Below are positions 53,362 through 62,784 of a stretch of DNA of 64,000 nt, piece after piece. The translations under genes and the position numbers were made by a program. The notes beneath the pieces were generated by a model. That model saw only the letters and a list, made by a program, of their open reading frames with translations. It was not told the DNA's origin and searched no databases. The stretch's first letter is position 1; every line of letters begins with the position of its first letter. This DNA comes from Desulfovibrio desulfuricans DSM 642 (lineage in GTDB: Bacteria > Desulfobacterota > Desulfovibrionia > Desulfovibrionales > Desulfovibrionaceae), in assembly GCF_000420465.1 (NCBI RefSeq), contig NZ_ATUZ01000011.1, positions 682,001 through 746,000 of the forward strand. The letters run 5' to 3'.

Positions 53362-55101
53362 ATGAAGCTCGTAACAAAAATTTCTTTCGGGATGGGAATG
53401 CTGGGTGTTTTGATGGCTTTATTAGCCGGATACATGCTCTGGCAAATGTCAGAACTCAACAACATCACCTCTGTACTGGCGCATCGCAATGTGCCAGTTT
53501 CAGAGCTTGCGGGCGAGATTAATACTGATACTGCAGAATACAGGATTATTGAATTTCGCTACCTGATTGAAAATGATATGCAAAAAGCCGCAGCGCTTAA
53601 AGATAGGATTGATGAAGTTCGCAAAAAGTTTGAGCGTGAAGTCCGTCAGATTGGAGACCTTTGTATTTCCGGCAATGCCAAACAATGCGTGATCGATATT
53701 GAACGTGATCTGAAAAAATATCTGGATACTTCCAAAGACGTGTTACGTCTGCGGCAAGATGGCAGGGTAGATGAAGGCTTGGCCCTGCTTACGACTAAAT
53801 CCCATGCTGAATACGAAGCCCTCTCCAAATCCATAGGCAGTTTGGTAACGGTTTCACACGATAACGCCCACGCCCGTGGCCTTAAAGGGGACAGCCTGTA
53901 CGCCACAAGCAACGCTATGGGCATTGGCTTGACCCTTTTTTCCATTGTGCTTGCTGCTGCATCGGCCATTCTAATTGCGCGCGAAACAAACCGACAACTT
54001 GGCAGAGACCCTGGGGAACTGCTGGTGGTCGCGCAGCGTGTGGTGGATGGTGATTTTAATATTGACGATGGTCATGCCAGAATTGGCGTGTATGGCTCAA
54101 TCATCGCCATGGTGGAGGCCTTGAAAGGCCATATTGAAAAGGCCCGGGCCGAATCAGAAAACGCCAGGGAGCAATCGCGTCAGGCGCACGAAGCCATGGA
54201 AAGCGCCAATGCGGCCAAGGATGAGGCGCAGCAGAAAACGGAAGCAATGGTGCGTGCCGCAGGCAAGCTGGAAAAAGTCGTGCAGATTGTCAGCTCGGCT
54301 TCCACACAGCTTTCTGCCCAGATCGAACAGGCAGGCAAGGGGGCCGGGCATGCAGCGCAAAGGCTTGCGGAAGCGGCCACGGCCATGAACCAGATGAACG
54401 CCACCGTACAGGAGGTGGCCCGCAATGCCGGGCAGGCTTCTATGGCATCCACTGATACAAAGGACAAAGCTGAAGCCGGGGCCGACATTGTGCAAAAATC
54501 GCTCGTCAGCATCGGCCAGGTGCAGACCGTGTCGCAGGAACTCAAGCAGGATATGCTGCAACTGAATACGCACGCCCAGGCCATCAGCCAGATTATGGGT
54601 GTCATTTCAGATATTGCGGACCAGACAAATCTTCTGGCGCTCAATGCCGCCATCGAAGCCGCCCGTGCTGGCGATGCCGGGCGTGGATTTGCCGTGGTCG
54701 CCGACGAGGTGCGCAAACTGGCAGAAAAAACCATGGCCTCAACCCATGATGTGGGCAATGCCATAAATGCCATACAGGAGAGCACTTCAAAGAGTATGGC
54801 CTCAACGGATAATGCGCTTGAGCAGGTTAATCAGGCAACGGGATACGCCAGCCAGTCCGGGCAGGCTCTCAATGAAATACTGGAAACTGTTCTGGGTATG
54901 GCAGATCAGGTCAATGCCATTGCCACTGCAAGCGAGGAGCAGTCTGCCGCCAGTGACGAAATCAACCTGTCGATCGAGAACGTGAACGAAATGGCCAAAC
55001 AGACCGCCACCGCCATGGCCGAGGCGGCCAGTGCGGTGGCAGAGCTGGCGCGTCAGTCGCAGGATCTTGGGCTGCTGGTCAATGAGATGCGGCAGGGATA
55101 G
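53362..55101 (+). CDS. Methyl-accepting chemotaxis protein with four-helix-bundle-type sensor
   Basis: The 579-residue receptor has a membrane segment (about 9-27), a helical periplasmic part (about 30-185, with [19 protein letters not shown] typical of 4HB_MCP sensors and two cysteines at [12 protein letters not shown]), a second segment (about 188-210), then signalling helices with [26 protein letters not shown]. Ligand unknown. Its signalling tip is nearly identical to the receptor upstream, suggesting duplication with a changed sensor. Confidence 0.92.
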   Translation: MKLVTKISFGMGMLGVLMALLAGYMLWQMSELNNITSVLAHRNVPVSELAGEINTDTAEYRIIEFRYLIENDMQKAAALKDRIDEVRKKFEREVRQIGDLCISGNAKQCVIDIERDLKKYLDTSKDVLRLRQDGRVDEGLALLTTKSHAEYEALSKSIGSLVTVSHDNAHARGLKGDSLYATSNAMGIGLTLFSIVLAAASAILIARETNRQLGRDPGELLVVAQRVVDGDFNIDDGHARIGVYGSIIAMVEALKGHIEKARAESENAREQSRQAHEAMESANAAKDEAQQKTEAMVRAAGKLEKVVQIVSSASTQLSAQIEQAGKGAGHAAQRLAEAATAMNQMNATVQEVARNAGQASMASTDTKDKAEAGADIVQKSLVSIGQVQTVSQELKQDMLQLNTHAQAISQIMGVISDIADQTNLLALNAAIEAARAGDAGRGFAVVADEVRKLAEKTMASTHDVGNAINAIQESTSKSMASTDNALEQVNQATGYASQSGQALNEILETVLGMADQVNAIATASEEQSAASDEINLSIENVNEMAKQTATAMAEAASAVAELARQSQDLGLLVNEMRQG

Positions 55102-55134
55102 GCAAAATTACTACTTCATTCAAAAATATAAATA

Positions 55135-55174
55135 TAAAGGCGGTCTGTTGCATCTGTGCGGCAGTCCGCCTTTA
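55135..55174 (+). terminator. Terminator-like hairpin after the second chemoreceptor gene
   Basis: TAAAGGCGG and CCGCCTTTA pair across a 22-base loop; a short T-rich stretch follows. Confidence 0.6.
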
Positions 55175-55371
55175 TGCTTTGAACCTTGGTGCATAATTAC
55201 AACACATATCGCTTTTTTAGATGCAATAATGCGACAATTGTCGTTGCGTTGCTGTGATTTATAATTGTATTTGGCATGGTGTATATGTATTGATTGTATT
55301 TTTTTTTGAGGTTTGGTATAGAGTCTCCCAATATCCTATGGTATGTAATGCTTATCTTCTCAGGAGTGCAT

Positions 55372-56799
55372 ATGGCAAGATTTCTAACTGTGCTCGGCGC
55401 CCTGTGCGCCGCGCTTCTTGTGCCCGGTGTCGTTCTCGCAGGGGAGGGACATCCCAATATCCCTGGTGCGCAGCTTTCAGTCATTTGGGCAATCCCCTTT
55501 GTGTGCATGCTGCTTTCGATTGCCATAATGCCGTTGGCATTGCCCCATTTTTGGGAAAAACACTTTGGTAAAATCGCGGCCTTCTGGGGCCTGGCCTTTC
55601 TGACGCCCTGTCTTCTGGTTTATGGGTTCAATGTGGCCCTCTACGAGTTTTTGCACATTATTCTTCTGGATTATGTTCCTTTTCTGGTACTGCTGTTCAC
55701 GCTCTTTACCATCGCAGGCGGCGTGCGGCTTACCGGTTCGCTGGCCGGAACCCCCGCAGTCAATACTGGGCTGCTGGCAGTCGGCACTGTGCTGGCCAGC
55801 TGGATGGGAACAACCGGCGCGGCCATGCTGCTTATCCGCCCCTTGCTTCGGGCCAACGCACACCGTAAATACCGCGTTCATTCAGTTGTTTTTTTTATTT
55901 TTCTTGTAGCCAATATTGGCGGCTCGCTCACTCCTCTGGGCGATCCGCCGCTGTTTCTGGGTTTTCTGAAGGGTGTGAATTTCTTCTGGACCACAACCAA
56001 CCTGCTGATGAAAACAAGCCTCATTGCCACAGTTTTGCTGGGCATATTCTTTGTTCTCGATACAGTGCTGTTCAAGAAAGAAGGCAGCCCCAAGGCTGAG
56101 GCGCAGGCTGGCGCGGCAGAAGAAAAGCTCGGCCTTGACGGCAAGATCAACCTGCTGTTTCTTCTGGGCGTTGTTGTGGCCGTACTGCTTTCTGGCCTCT
56201 ACCCTCTGGGCGAACTGGTTTCGGTCTTCGGCGTGCCGGTCGAAGGGCAGAACCTGCTGCGCGATGTGACGCTGCTGTGCCTGGCCGGGCTTTCGCTCAA
56301 GTTTACGAGCAGGCGCTGCCGTGAACTCAATGGCTTTTCCTGGGCCCCCATTGAAGAAGTTGCCAAGCTGTTCTTTGGCATTTTTATCAGCATGGTTCCC
56401 GCCATTGCCATTTTGCGCGCAGGTGCTGACGGTGCGCTTGCTCCCCTGATTCACCTTGTTTCGCACGATGGGCAGCCGGTAAATTCCATGTATTTCTGGC
56501 TCACGGGCATTCTCTCCAGTTTTCTGGATAATGCGCCGACCTATCTTGTGTTTTTCAACACTGCTGGCGGGGATGCGCAGCACCTTATGCACGATATGCC
56601 CGCCACCCTGGCCGCCATATCTGCGGGTGCCGTGTTCATGGGCGCCAACAGCTACATTGGCAACGCGCCCAACTTCATGGTTCGCTCCATTGCAGAAAGC
56701 GATGGCGTGCGTATGCCCAGCTTCTTTGGCTACATGGCTTGGTCGGTAGGTATTCTGGTGCCCCTGTTCGCACTGTTGACCTGGCTGTTCTTTATCTAG
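55372..56799 (+). CDS. NhaD-type sodium:proton antiporter (ion transporter superfamily)
   Basis: From the ATG at 55372 (CAGGAG upstream) the protein has 475 residues. It has an N-terminal signal-like segment ending VVLAGEGH, then about 12 hydrophobic segments with the ion-transporter family motifs SWMGTTGAAMLLIRPLLRAN and NIGGSLTPLGDPPLFLGFLKG and, near the end, FLDNAPTYLVFFN and MGANSYIGNAPNFMV. Relatives export Na+ in exchange for H+ or carry dicarboxylates. Sodium export fits sulfate reducers, but the ion is not proven. It stands alone and ends at two stacked hairpins. Confidence 0.82.
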   Translation: MARFLTVLGALCAALLVPGVVLAGEGHPNIPGAQLSVIWAIPFVCMLLSIAIMPLALPHFWEKHFGKIAAFWGLAFLTPCLLVYGFNVALYEFLHIILLDYVPFLVLLFTLFTIAGGVRLTGSLAGTPAVNTGLLAVGTVLASWMGTTGAAMLLIRPLLRANAHRKYRVHSVVFFIFLVANIGGSLTPLGDPPLFLGFLKGVNFFWTTTNLLMKTSLIATVLLGIFFVLDTVLFKKEGSPKAEAQAGAAEEKLGLDGKINLLFLLGVVVAVLLSGLYPLGELVSVFGVPVEGQNLLRDVTLLCLAGLSLKFTSRRCRELNGFSWAPIEEVAKLFFGIFISMVPAIAILRAGADGALAPLIHLVSHDGQPVNSMYFWLTGILSSFLDNAPTYLVFFNTAGGDAQHLMHDMPATLAAISAGAVFMGANSYIGNAPNFMVRSIAESDGVRMPSFFGYMAWSVGILVPLFALLTWLFFI

Positions 56800-56803
56800 C
56801 CAG

Positions 56804-56876
56804 TGCAAATCCCGCGAGGCGGGTTTTGCAATCAGTATAAAACAAGCCCCTCTGCCTTAAGGTCGAGGGGCTTGTT
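56804..56876. terminator. Two stacked hairpins between convergent genes
   Basis: TGCAAA-t-CCCGC / GCGGG-t-TTTGCA (56804-56830) and AACAAGCCCCTC / GAGGGGCTTGTT (56841-56876). They end the antiporter transcript and, on the minus strand, the kinase-fold gene. Confidence 0.8.
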
Positions 56877-56911
56877 TGTTGTCTGCCAAAATAAAATATT
56901 TCCGCGCCAGC

Positions 56912-57919
56912 TCATAACGCGCCCAAGGGCATGCCTCCCTCAAGGTAGCGTCTGCACAGGCGCACCGTGTGTTCAAGCCAGTGTGCGCCGAGGTTGCGGG
57001 CTGTCTCGGTATTGGCGTGTGTGGCCATCCATGCTGTCATCTGGATACGCCGCTGCATGATCATATGCGGGATCATGGCTTCATCCTGAGCATCCAGATG
57101 ACTGACCATCTCATATCCCTGAAGCCAGTTTTCCAGCCAGCGGGGGGCCAGCGGGCAGTGTTCCTCAAAGCTCATGGCCGCGGCAATGTCGTGAACAAAC
57201 CAGCCCATGCCGCAATCGTCAAAATCAATGACGCGCGTACCGTCCTTGTGCAGCAGCAGATTGGTTAGGCGCAGATCAGCGTGAATCAGGCCATAACGCT
57301 GGTCAGACTGGCCGTAGGCGCGCAGTTTTTCGCCAATACAGTTCAAGGCCGCCTCCAGAAGCAGGGCGTCCTCGCGTGGCAGGCCGGGGCTTGCCCGCCA
57401 GTCCCCCCAATGGGCGCGCGGGCCAACCATGCTTTCGTGGTTCCAGACAATGCGCTGGAATCCTGCCGGTTTTTGCCATTGCCGGCTATGCTGGTGGAGG
57501 CGCGCCGCGACCTCGCCAAGCTGCCGAAAGGCGTGCGGGTCTAGGTGCACTGTTGGCATATCGCCTTCAATCCACTGAAAAAGAACGATATTTCTGTGTG
57601 ATCCGTCTGGAAGGTGCAGGGTCAACACCCTTTGGCCCCCCATGCTGGACAGGGCCTTTGGCGTGACGATGCCGGTATCTTGCTGCAAGGCATCCAGCCA
57701 CATCAGCTCGCCCATTATATTGATATGCGAGTGATAATTTTCGCGGTGCACACGCAGGGCATAACGGCTGTTGCTGGTCTGGACAAGAAATGTTGCGTTT
57801 TCTGAACGGCAGAGCAGGTGCAGGGTTCCCTGCATTTCCGGGGGGTATTGCTGCAACGCCTGCCGTGCCAGTTGCGTTACGGCCTGATCGCTGAGCGAGT
57901 CATTTTGCTGAAGTGCCAT
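56912..57919 (-). CDS. Aminoglycoside-phosphotransferase-fold kinase (choline/ethanolamine kinase-like superfamily)
   Basis: The start at 57919 follows AGGGGGG and gives 335 residues. The kinase core shows the Brenner motif GLIHADLRLTNLLLHKDGTR, then VIDFDDCGMGWFVHDIAAA, as in SrkA, homoserine kinase ThrB-type and choline/ethanolamine kinases. The N-terminal lobe has LCRSENATFLV and YALRVHR. Substrate cannot be told from sequence. Its position beside a DeoR-family regulator and a TRAP-eutB cluster makes an amino-alcohol such as ethanolamine a fair guess; a stress kinase (SrkA-type) is the alternative. Confidence 0.78.
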   Translation of the reverse strand: MALQQNDSLSDQAVTQLARQALQQYPPEMQGTLHLLCRSENATFLVQTSNSRYALRVHRENYHSHINIMGELMWLDALQQDTGIVTPKALSSMGGQRVLTLHLPDGSHRNIVLFQWIEGDMPTVHLDPHAFRQLGEVAARLHQHSRQWQKPAGFQRIVWNHESMVGPRAHWGDWRASPGLPREDALLLEAALNCIGEKLRAYGQSDQRYGLIHADLRLTNLLLHKDGTRVIDFDDCGMGWFVHDIAAAMSFEEHCPLAPRWLENWLQGYEMVSHLDAQDEAMIPHMIMQRRIQMTAWMATHANTETARNLGAHWLEHTVRLCRRYLEGGMPLGAL

Positions 57920-58069
57920 ATTCCCCCCTGCGTTGGGTATGGGTGCCAGTTTGTTCCATCGGCTGATGGGGGGGAGCAGCGCGATCATAACCGGCATCGC
58001 CTTTCATGCCCCGCAAGCAGTTGCTTCAAAACAGTTTTGCGGCGCGCGGCGGATGGTAAAAACAGATGC

Positions 58070-58849
58070 TCAGGCCAGAATGACTTTGGGCAAAATTTCT
58101 TTCAGCTCCTTCAGACATTGCAAATCCGAAGCTGCGGCATCGGTAATGAGCATGGAAATTTCGCGGGGTGAGGCGTAGTTTATCCGGCTGATAACGCCAA
58201 GCTTTGTGTGATCGGCGAGTATGCACAGCCTGCTGGCACGCTGGGCCATGCAGCGCGCCACGGCGGCTTCTTCCGGCAAAAAGCTGCTTGCCCCGTGGTG
58301 CGCATCCAGCCCCACGGGCGAAAGAATCGCCATATCTGCCCGCCAGCGCTGAATTTCTTCAATCACGCCCTCGCCGCAGGTCTGCTCCCGTCCGGCAAGA
58401 ATGCGGCCTCCCACCAGCACCACTGTGCTGTCGTTTTTTTTATCTTCGTCCCTTTCACTCAAAATGATGGCGGCGCGCAGGCTGTTGGTAACGATGGTAA
58501 GCCCAGGCATGGTGCAGAGTTCCTCTGCCAGAGCCGTCGTTGTGGTGCCTGCGTCCATAAAAACCGTTTGCCCCTGTTGCAGTTGCAGCACCGTGGCGCG
58601 GGCAATGGCGCGTTTTTCCCGTTCCAGCCGGGTTCTGCGTTCTTTGAGTGACGGTTCGGACGTAGAGGAATCCAGCGCCACAAGCCCGCCGTGCACACGC
58701 CTTGCCGCGCCCTGATTTTCCAGCTCGATAATATCCCTGCGGGCTGTTTCCCGGGAAATTCCCAGCTCCTTGATGAGCCGCTCTGTGCTGATATGGCCGT
58801 TGACTGCTATGAGGGCAAGTATGCGGTGCAGGCGGGTTTCGCGCAGCAT
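58070..58849 (-). CDS. DeoR-family transcriptional regulator
   Basis: The protein has about 259 residues: N-terminal DeoR HTH (RLIKELGISRETARRDIIELENQGAARRVHGG, about residues 25-57) and the C-terminal sugar-phosphate-isomerase-like sensor (VFMDAGTTTTALAEELC; ADHTKLG). I choose the internal ATG with AAGG upstream; a TTG three codons earlier is the alternative. DeoR proteins respond to phosphorylated small molecules. It is divergent from the TRAP genes and upstream of the kinase-fold gene, so a phosphorylated product of that kinase could be the signal. Confidence 0.88.
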   Translation of the reverse strand: MLRETRLHRILALIAVNGHISTERLIKELGISRETARRDIIELENQGAARRVHGGLVALDSSTSEPSLKERRTRLEREKRAIARATVLQLQQGQTVFMDAGTTTTALAEELCTMPGLTIVTNSLRAAIILSERDEDKKNDSTVVLVGGRILAGREQTCGEGVIEEIQRWRADMAILSPVGLDAHHGASSFLPEEAAVARCMAQRASRLCILADHTKLGVISRINYASPREISMLITDAAASDLQCLKELKEILPKVILA

Positions 58850-59522
58850 GTGTTTCAACCTTGTTAGATATGCGCTGACATTCCGGTCAGCATATAGCTT
58901 TTTTCTGCGCCTGCAATATGCATTTTTGTGCGTTTGTGCGTTTTGTTGTTGTAGCTGATGAAAGGACCCAAATTGCTGGGGTCGGGCATTATTGGTGGCC
59001 TGTGTCCAAAGGATGCCAGACCATGAAAATGCCCGGCAAAGCCATCAGGCCGCGTGGCTTGTCTCCCCAATGCTTTCAGAGGGCCAGAACCGCAGTGGAC
59101 TGGGCGGTGGCGCCCGCTGAGGCAAGTTGCCCCTTGCGCGTCAGGCAATGAGCTTTTTTCAAAATTGTATTGCCAATAAGGCCGCATGCCCCTTTTTTTA
59201 CGTGGATGCCTTGGTGTTTCATTGTATTAGTGTGTTTTTGTGTAAAAAGTTGATTAACAAAAATGTGCTAATCATTACAAAATTGTTTCATAATGCGGGC
59301 CGCTATCCTTCGCTCTGAATGTGAAAGTGTGCTGACTAAAAATATAAACTTAATATATTTTAATATATTATCAAATTTTTTTTCGCCTCTCCATCCTTTG
59401 GCTCGCAATTTGCTTAATGGCATTTCATGAGTCCAAGGCTAGGGCAGTAGCCTGAGTTAAGTGCATTTTTGAGGCGTAGGCGCTTGCGGTGAATAAACAG
59501 TTTTTGTTTTGAGGAGGTTAGT
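58850..59522. promoter_or_regulatory. Divergent control region with a sigma-54 promoter for the TRAP operon
   Basis: TGG-CTCG-CAAT-TTGCT at 59399-59414 matches the -24/-12 sigma-54 pattern, about 109 bases before the dctP start. About 140 bases further up, TGATTA-N12-TAATCA (59251-59274) is a good place for an enhancer-binding activator or for the DeoR protein. The stretch 59330-59390 is extremely AT-rich. No gene is supported between 58850 and 59522. Confidence 0.65.
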
Positions 59523-60578
59523 ATGGAGAGGCGTGAGTTTTTGAAGACAGCGGGTATGGGCGCCACGGCGGCGGTTGCCGCCACAACTGGCATTATGGGG
59601 GCCACTGAGGCAAAGGCCGCCAAGGCTCCCATCAAGTGGCGCATGCAGACCTACGCGGGCGCGGCGCTTGCCGAGTTTGTCATCAAGCCGCAGATCGATG
59701 CCTTCAACAAGGCCGCCAATGGCGAAATGGTCATCGAACTTTACACCTCCGACCAGCTGATTCCCACCAGCGAGCTTTTCCGCGCTGTGCAGAACGGTAC
59801 CATTGATGCCGTGCAGTGTGATGAAGACTCCATGTCTTCCCCTGCTGATGTGGCCATCTTTGGCGCGTACTTTCCCTTTGCCACCCGCTATTCGCTTGAT
59901 GTGCCGGCTCTTTTTGAACACTGGGGCCTGAACGACATCTGGAAAGAAGCCTACGGCGAGATCAAGGGCGTTGAATGGCTTGGCTCTGGCTCCTGGGATC
60001 CCTGCAACTTTGCCACCACCAAGCCCATCCGCAGCCTTGCCGACCTGAAAGGCAAGCGCGTGTTCTCCTTCCCTACGGGCGGCAAGTTCATGAGCCAGTT
60101 TGGCGTGGTGCCTGTTACCCTGCCCTGGGAGGACATCCAGGTCGCCCTGCAAACCGGCGAGCTGGACGGCGTGTGCTGGTCGGGCATTACAGAAGACTAC
60201 ACCTCCGGCTGGGCAGAGCAGTGCAAGTATTACCTCACCAACAACATCTGCGGCGCGTGGATCGGTTCGTACTTTGCCAACAGCAAAAAGTGGGCTGAAG
60301 TGCCGGAACACCTCAAAACGCTGTTCAAGCTCACCTGCGACAGCTCCAACTATTTTCGCCAGCACTGGTACTGGTGGGGCGAAGCTCACTACCGTGCCAC
60401 CGGCGGCAAGATGGAACTGACCTCCATTCCCGATGCTGAATGGGGCACTGTTGAAGAGGCCGCCCACAAGTTCTGGGACGAAACAGCCCAAAAAAGCCCG
60501 CGCTGCGCCAAGGTTGTGGATATCCTCAAAAAGTACAATGCCGAAATGGCTGTTGCGGGCCGTCCGTACCGTTATTGA
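59523..60578 (+). CDS. dctP: TRAP transporter substrate-binding protein (DctP family), Tat-exported
   Basis: The 351-residue protein starts MERREFLKTAGMGATAA, a twin-arginine signal, then a DctP domain (KWRMQTYAGAALAEFVIKP; DGVCWSGITEDY at about residue 220; TRAP-typical LKGKRVFSFPTGGKFMSQFG). It binds its ligand in the periplasm for the DctQM carrier. GAGGAGG precedes the start. The ligand is probably linked to the downstream eutB, so ethanolamine or a related amine is suspected; classic DctP proteins bind carboxylates. Confidence 0.88.
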   Translation: MERREFLKTAGMGATAAVAATTGIMGATEAKAAKAPIKWRMQTYAGAALAEFVIKPQIDAFNKAANGEMVIELYTSDQLIPTSELFRAVQNGTIDAVQCDEDSMSSPADVAIFGAYFPFATRYSLDVPALFEHWGLNDIWKEAYGEIKGVEWLGSGSWDPCNFATTKPIRSLADLKGKRVFSFPTGGKFMSQFGVVPVTLPWEDIQVALQTGELDGVCWSGITEDYTSGWAEQCKYYLTNNICGAWIGSYFANSKKWAEVPEHLKTLFKLTCDSSNYFRQHWYWWGEAHYRATGGKMELTSIPDAEWGTVEEAAHKFWDETAQKSPRCAKVVDILKKYNAEMAVAGRPYRY

Positions 60579-60593
60579 TTGCAAACCCTGTGG

Positions 60594-60615
60594 GGGCAGA
60601 ACCTTCCGTCTGCCC
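60594..60615 (+). promoter_or_regulatory. Intergenic hairpin between dctP and dctQ
   Basis: GGGCAGA and TCTGCCC form a stem, and GCCGCCG/CGGCGGC a second one at 60621-60648. Such structures often stabilise the binding-protein message above the permease genes. Confidence 0.5.
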
Positions 60616-60719
60616 GATGTGCCGCCGTCAGAAACACCCGGCGGCGGCGCATCAAAGCCTGCCCCAGTTAAACCGGGCGGCAGGAAATTTGCGGAATAAG
60701 GGTTTGGGAGGAGAGCGTC

Positions 60720-61370
60720 ATGCCAAACTGGATCAAGCTGTTTGTCAAATATGTGGATGCGGTTAACCGTCTGGTGGGGCGGGGGGTTCTTTATCTTGTA
60801 TTCGTCATGATGGGCATTTTGCTCTATTCGGCCATATCCCGTTACTGTTTTGATGCACCGGTTATCTGGGGCGTGGAAATGGCCCAGTTCACCATGGTGG
60901 CCTACTACATCCTTGGCGGCGGTTTTGCCCTGCTTACCAATTCGCACGTGCGTATGGATGTGTTCTATGGCCGCTGGAAGTGGAGAAAGCAGGCAAAGAT
61001 GGACGTGATCACGTCTGTTTTTTTGGTCGCGTACCTTGCCCTGCTGTTCTATGGCTGTGTTTCAAGCACATGGTATTCCATAGAGTTTGACCAGCACAAC
61101 AATTCTGCCTGGGCTCCTGCCCTGGCCCCCATTAAAATCATCATGGGCATTGGCATTTTTCTTACGCTGTTGCAGGCCTTTTCGGAATTTTTCAAGGCGC
61201 TGGCGCGCTCGCGCGGCCTGCTGCTGGGCGAGGAAGTTCCCGAGCGTCTTATTGTAGAAAGCGGCTATGTGGAACCAGAAGCGGAGCCTCAGCTTGTTGG
61301 TGTTGTGGCTGATCCGGTTGCTTCGCCGCAGGTTCTTGCCCCGGCGCAAGCGCTGGGTGGCTCGCGGTAA
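60720..61370 (+). CDS. dctQ: TRAP transporter small permease subunit (DctQ)
   Basis: The 216-residue protein has four hydrophobic segments and the DctQ feature GVEMAQFTMVAYYILGGGFALLTNSHVRMDVFYG. A polar C-terminal tail (VEPEAEPQLVGVVADP onward) is longer than in most family members. It pairs with DctM in the membrane. Ribosome site GGGAGGAG is at about 60705. Confidence 0.9.
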   Translation: MPNWIKLFVKYVDAVNRLVGRGVLYLVFVMMGILLYSAISRYCFDAPVIWGVEMAQFTMVAYYILGGGFALLTNSHVRMDVFYGRWKWRKQAKMDVITSVFLVAYLALLFYGCVSSTWYSIEFDQHNNSAWAPALAPIKIIMGIGIFLTLLQAFSEFFKALARSRGLLLGEEVPERLIVESGYVEPEAEPQLVGVVADPVASPQVLAPAQALGGSR

Positions 61371-61429
61371 CGCCCCAATTTCCATTTTCCAGCTCCGGCG
61401 TATGCGAGCGCCGTAAAGGACGCGAGGAC

Positions 61430-62770
61430 ATGTTCGATCTTACGTTCACTCTTTCTCACGAGGGCATTGCCCTGATGCTCTTCGCATCCATGGGCATGCT
61501 CATGCTCACCGGGCAGCGGGTGTTTGCGGCCATCGGCTTCACCGGAGCCATCGCGGCCCTCTTTCTGTGGGGTACCGGCGGTTCGCAGATGGCGTTCAAC
61601 GCCAGCATCACGCTGATGAAGTGGTTCCCCATGATCACGCTGCCCCTGTTTATCTACATGGGCTACATGCTCTCGGAATCGGGCATCGCCAACGATCTTT
61701 ACCGCATGTTCCACGTCTGGATGGGACCTTTGCCCGGTGGCCTTGCCATAGGCACGGTCATTCTGATGGTGGCCATTTCCGCCATGAACGGCCTGAGCGT
61801 TGCGGGCATGGCCATCGGCGCAACCATCGCCATGCCGGAAATGCTCAAGCGCGGGTATGACAAGCGCATGGTTTCGGGGGTTATTCAGGCAGGCAGCTCG
61901 CTGGGCATCATGATGCCGCCAAGCGTTGTTATGGTGCTCTACGGCATGATCGCCCGCCAGCCTGTCAGCAGCCTCTGGATGGCCGGCATCGGCCCAGCCC
62001 TTATGTTTGCGGTGATACTCATTGGCTACATCGTCATTCGCTGCAAGCTCAATCCCGCCATGGGCCCTGCGCTGCCCAAGGAAGAACGCGAATCCATCAC
62101 CTCGGCGGAAAAGTGGAAGAGCCTCTGGGCTGGCCTGCTGCCGCTTGCCATTATTTTTTCTGTGACCGGCGCGTTCATGACCGGCATCACCAGCCTGGTG
62201 GAAAGCTCCGCCGTGGGCGCTCTGGTGGCGACCATCGCCGCGCTGGTCAAGGGGCGGCTTACGGCCAGGGTGATGCGCGTGGTTCTGGTGCAGACCCTCA
62301 GCGTGAGCTGTATGTTCATGTGGATCATCATGGCTGCCCTGTGTTTCAGCTCTGTTTTTGACGGCCTTGGCGCAGTGCATGCCATCAAGAAGCTCTTCAT
62401 CGACGGCTGGAACCTCAGCCCCTGGGGCGTGCTTATCGTCATGCAGCTTTCGTATCTTTTCATGGGGATGTTTCTTGACGATACGGCCATGCTGATCATT
62501 GTGGCCCCGCTGTATATTCCGCTGGTCAAGGCGCTGGGTTTTGACCCCATATGGTATGGCGTGCTCTACACCATCACCTGTCAGATCGCCTACATGACTC
62601 CGCCATTCGGGTACAACCTCTTTTTGATGAAGGCCATGGCCCCAAAGGGGGTTACGCTAAACGACATCTACGCCTCCATTGTGCCAATGGTCATAATAAT
62701 GCTGGTGGGGCTGGTGCTGGTTATGGTCTTCCCTGATATTGCCATGTTCCTGCCCAGAACATTCCTGTAG
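61430..62770 (+). CDS. dctM: TRAP transporter large permease subunit (DctM)
   Basis: The 446-residue protein has about 12 membrane segments with DctM signatures GLAIGTVILMVAISAMNGLS, MMPPSVVMVLYGMIA and FLDDTAMLIIVAPLYIPL. It is the sodium-coupled carrier of the TRAP system. It ends 14 bases before eutB, an arrangement that strongly implies one operon. Confidence 0.92.
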   Translation: MFDLTFTLSHEGIALMLFASMGMLMLTGQRVFAAIGFTGAIAALFLWGTGGSQMAFNASITLMKWFPMITLPLFIYMGYMLSESGIANDLYRMFHVWMGPLPGGLAIGTVILMVAISAMNGLSVAGMAIGATIAMPEMLKRGYDKRMVSGVIQAGSSLGIMMPPSVVMVLYGMIARQPVSSLWMAGIGPALMFAVILIGYIVIRCKLNPAMGPALPKEERESITSAEKWKSLWAGLLPLAIIFSVTGAFMTGITSLVESSAVGALVATIAALVKGRLTARVMRVVLVQTLSVSCMFMWIIMAALCFSSVFDGLGAVHAIKKLFIDGWNLSPWGVLIVMQLSYLFMGMFLDDTAMLIIVAPLYIPLVKALGFDPIWYGVLYTITCQIAYMTPPFGYNLFLMKAMAPKGVTLNDIYASIVPMVIIMLVGLVLVMVFPDIAMFLPRTFL

Positions 62771-62784
62771 CAGAGGCTGACAGC

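Noticed and set aside
59457-60947. 496-codon minus-strand frame opposite dctP and dctQ
   Set aside because: It is antisense to two clear TRAP genes and has no recognisable domain; it is a GC-codon artefact.
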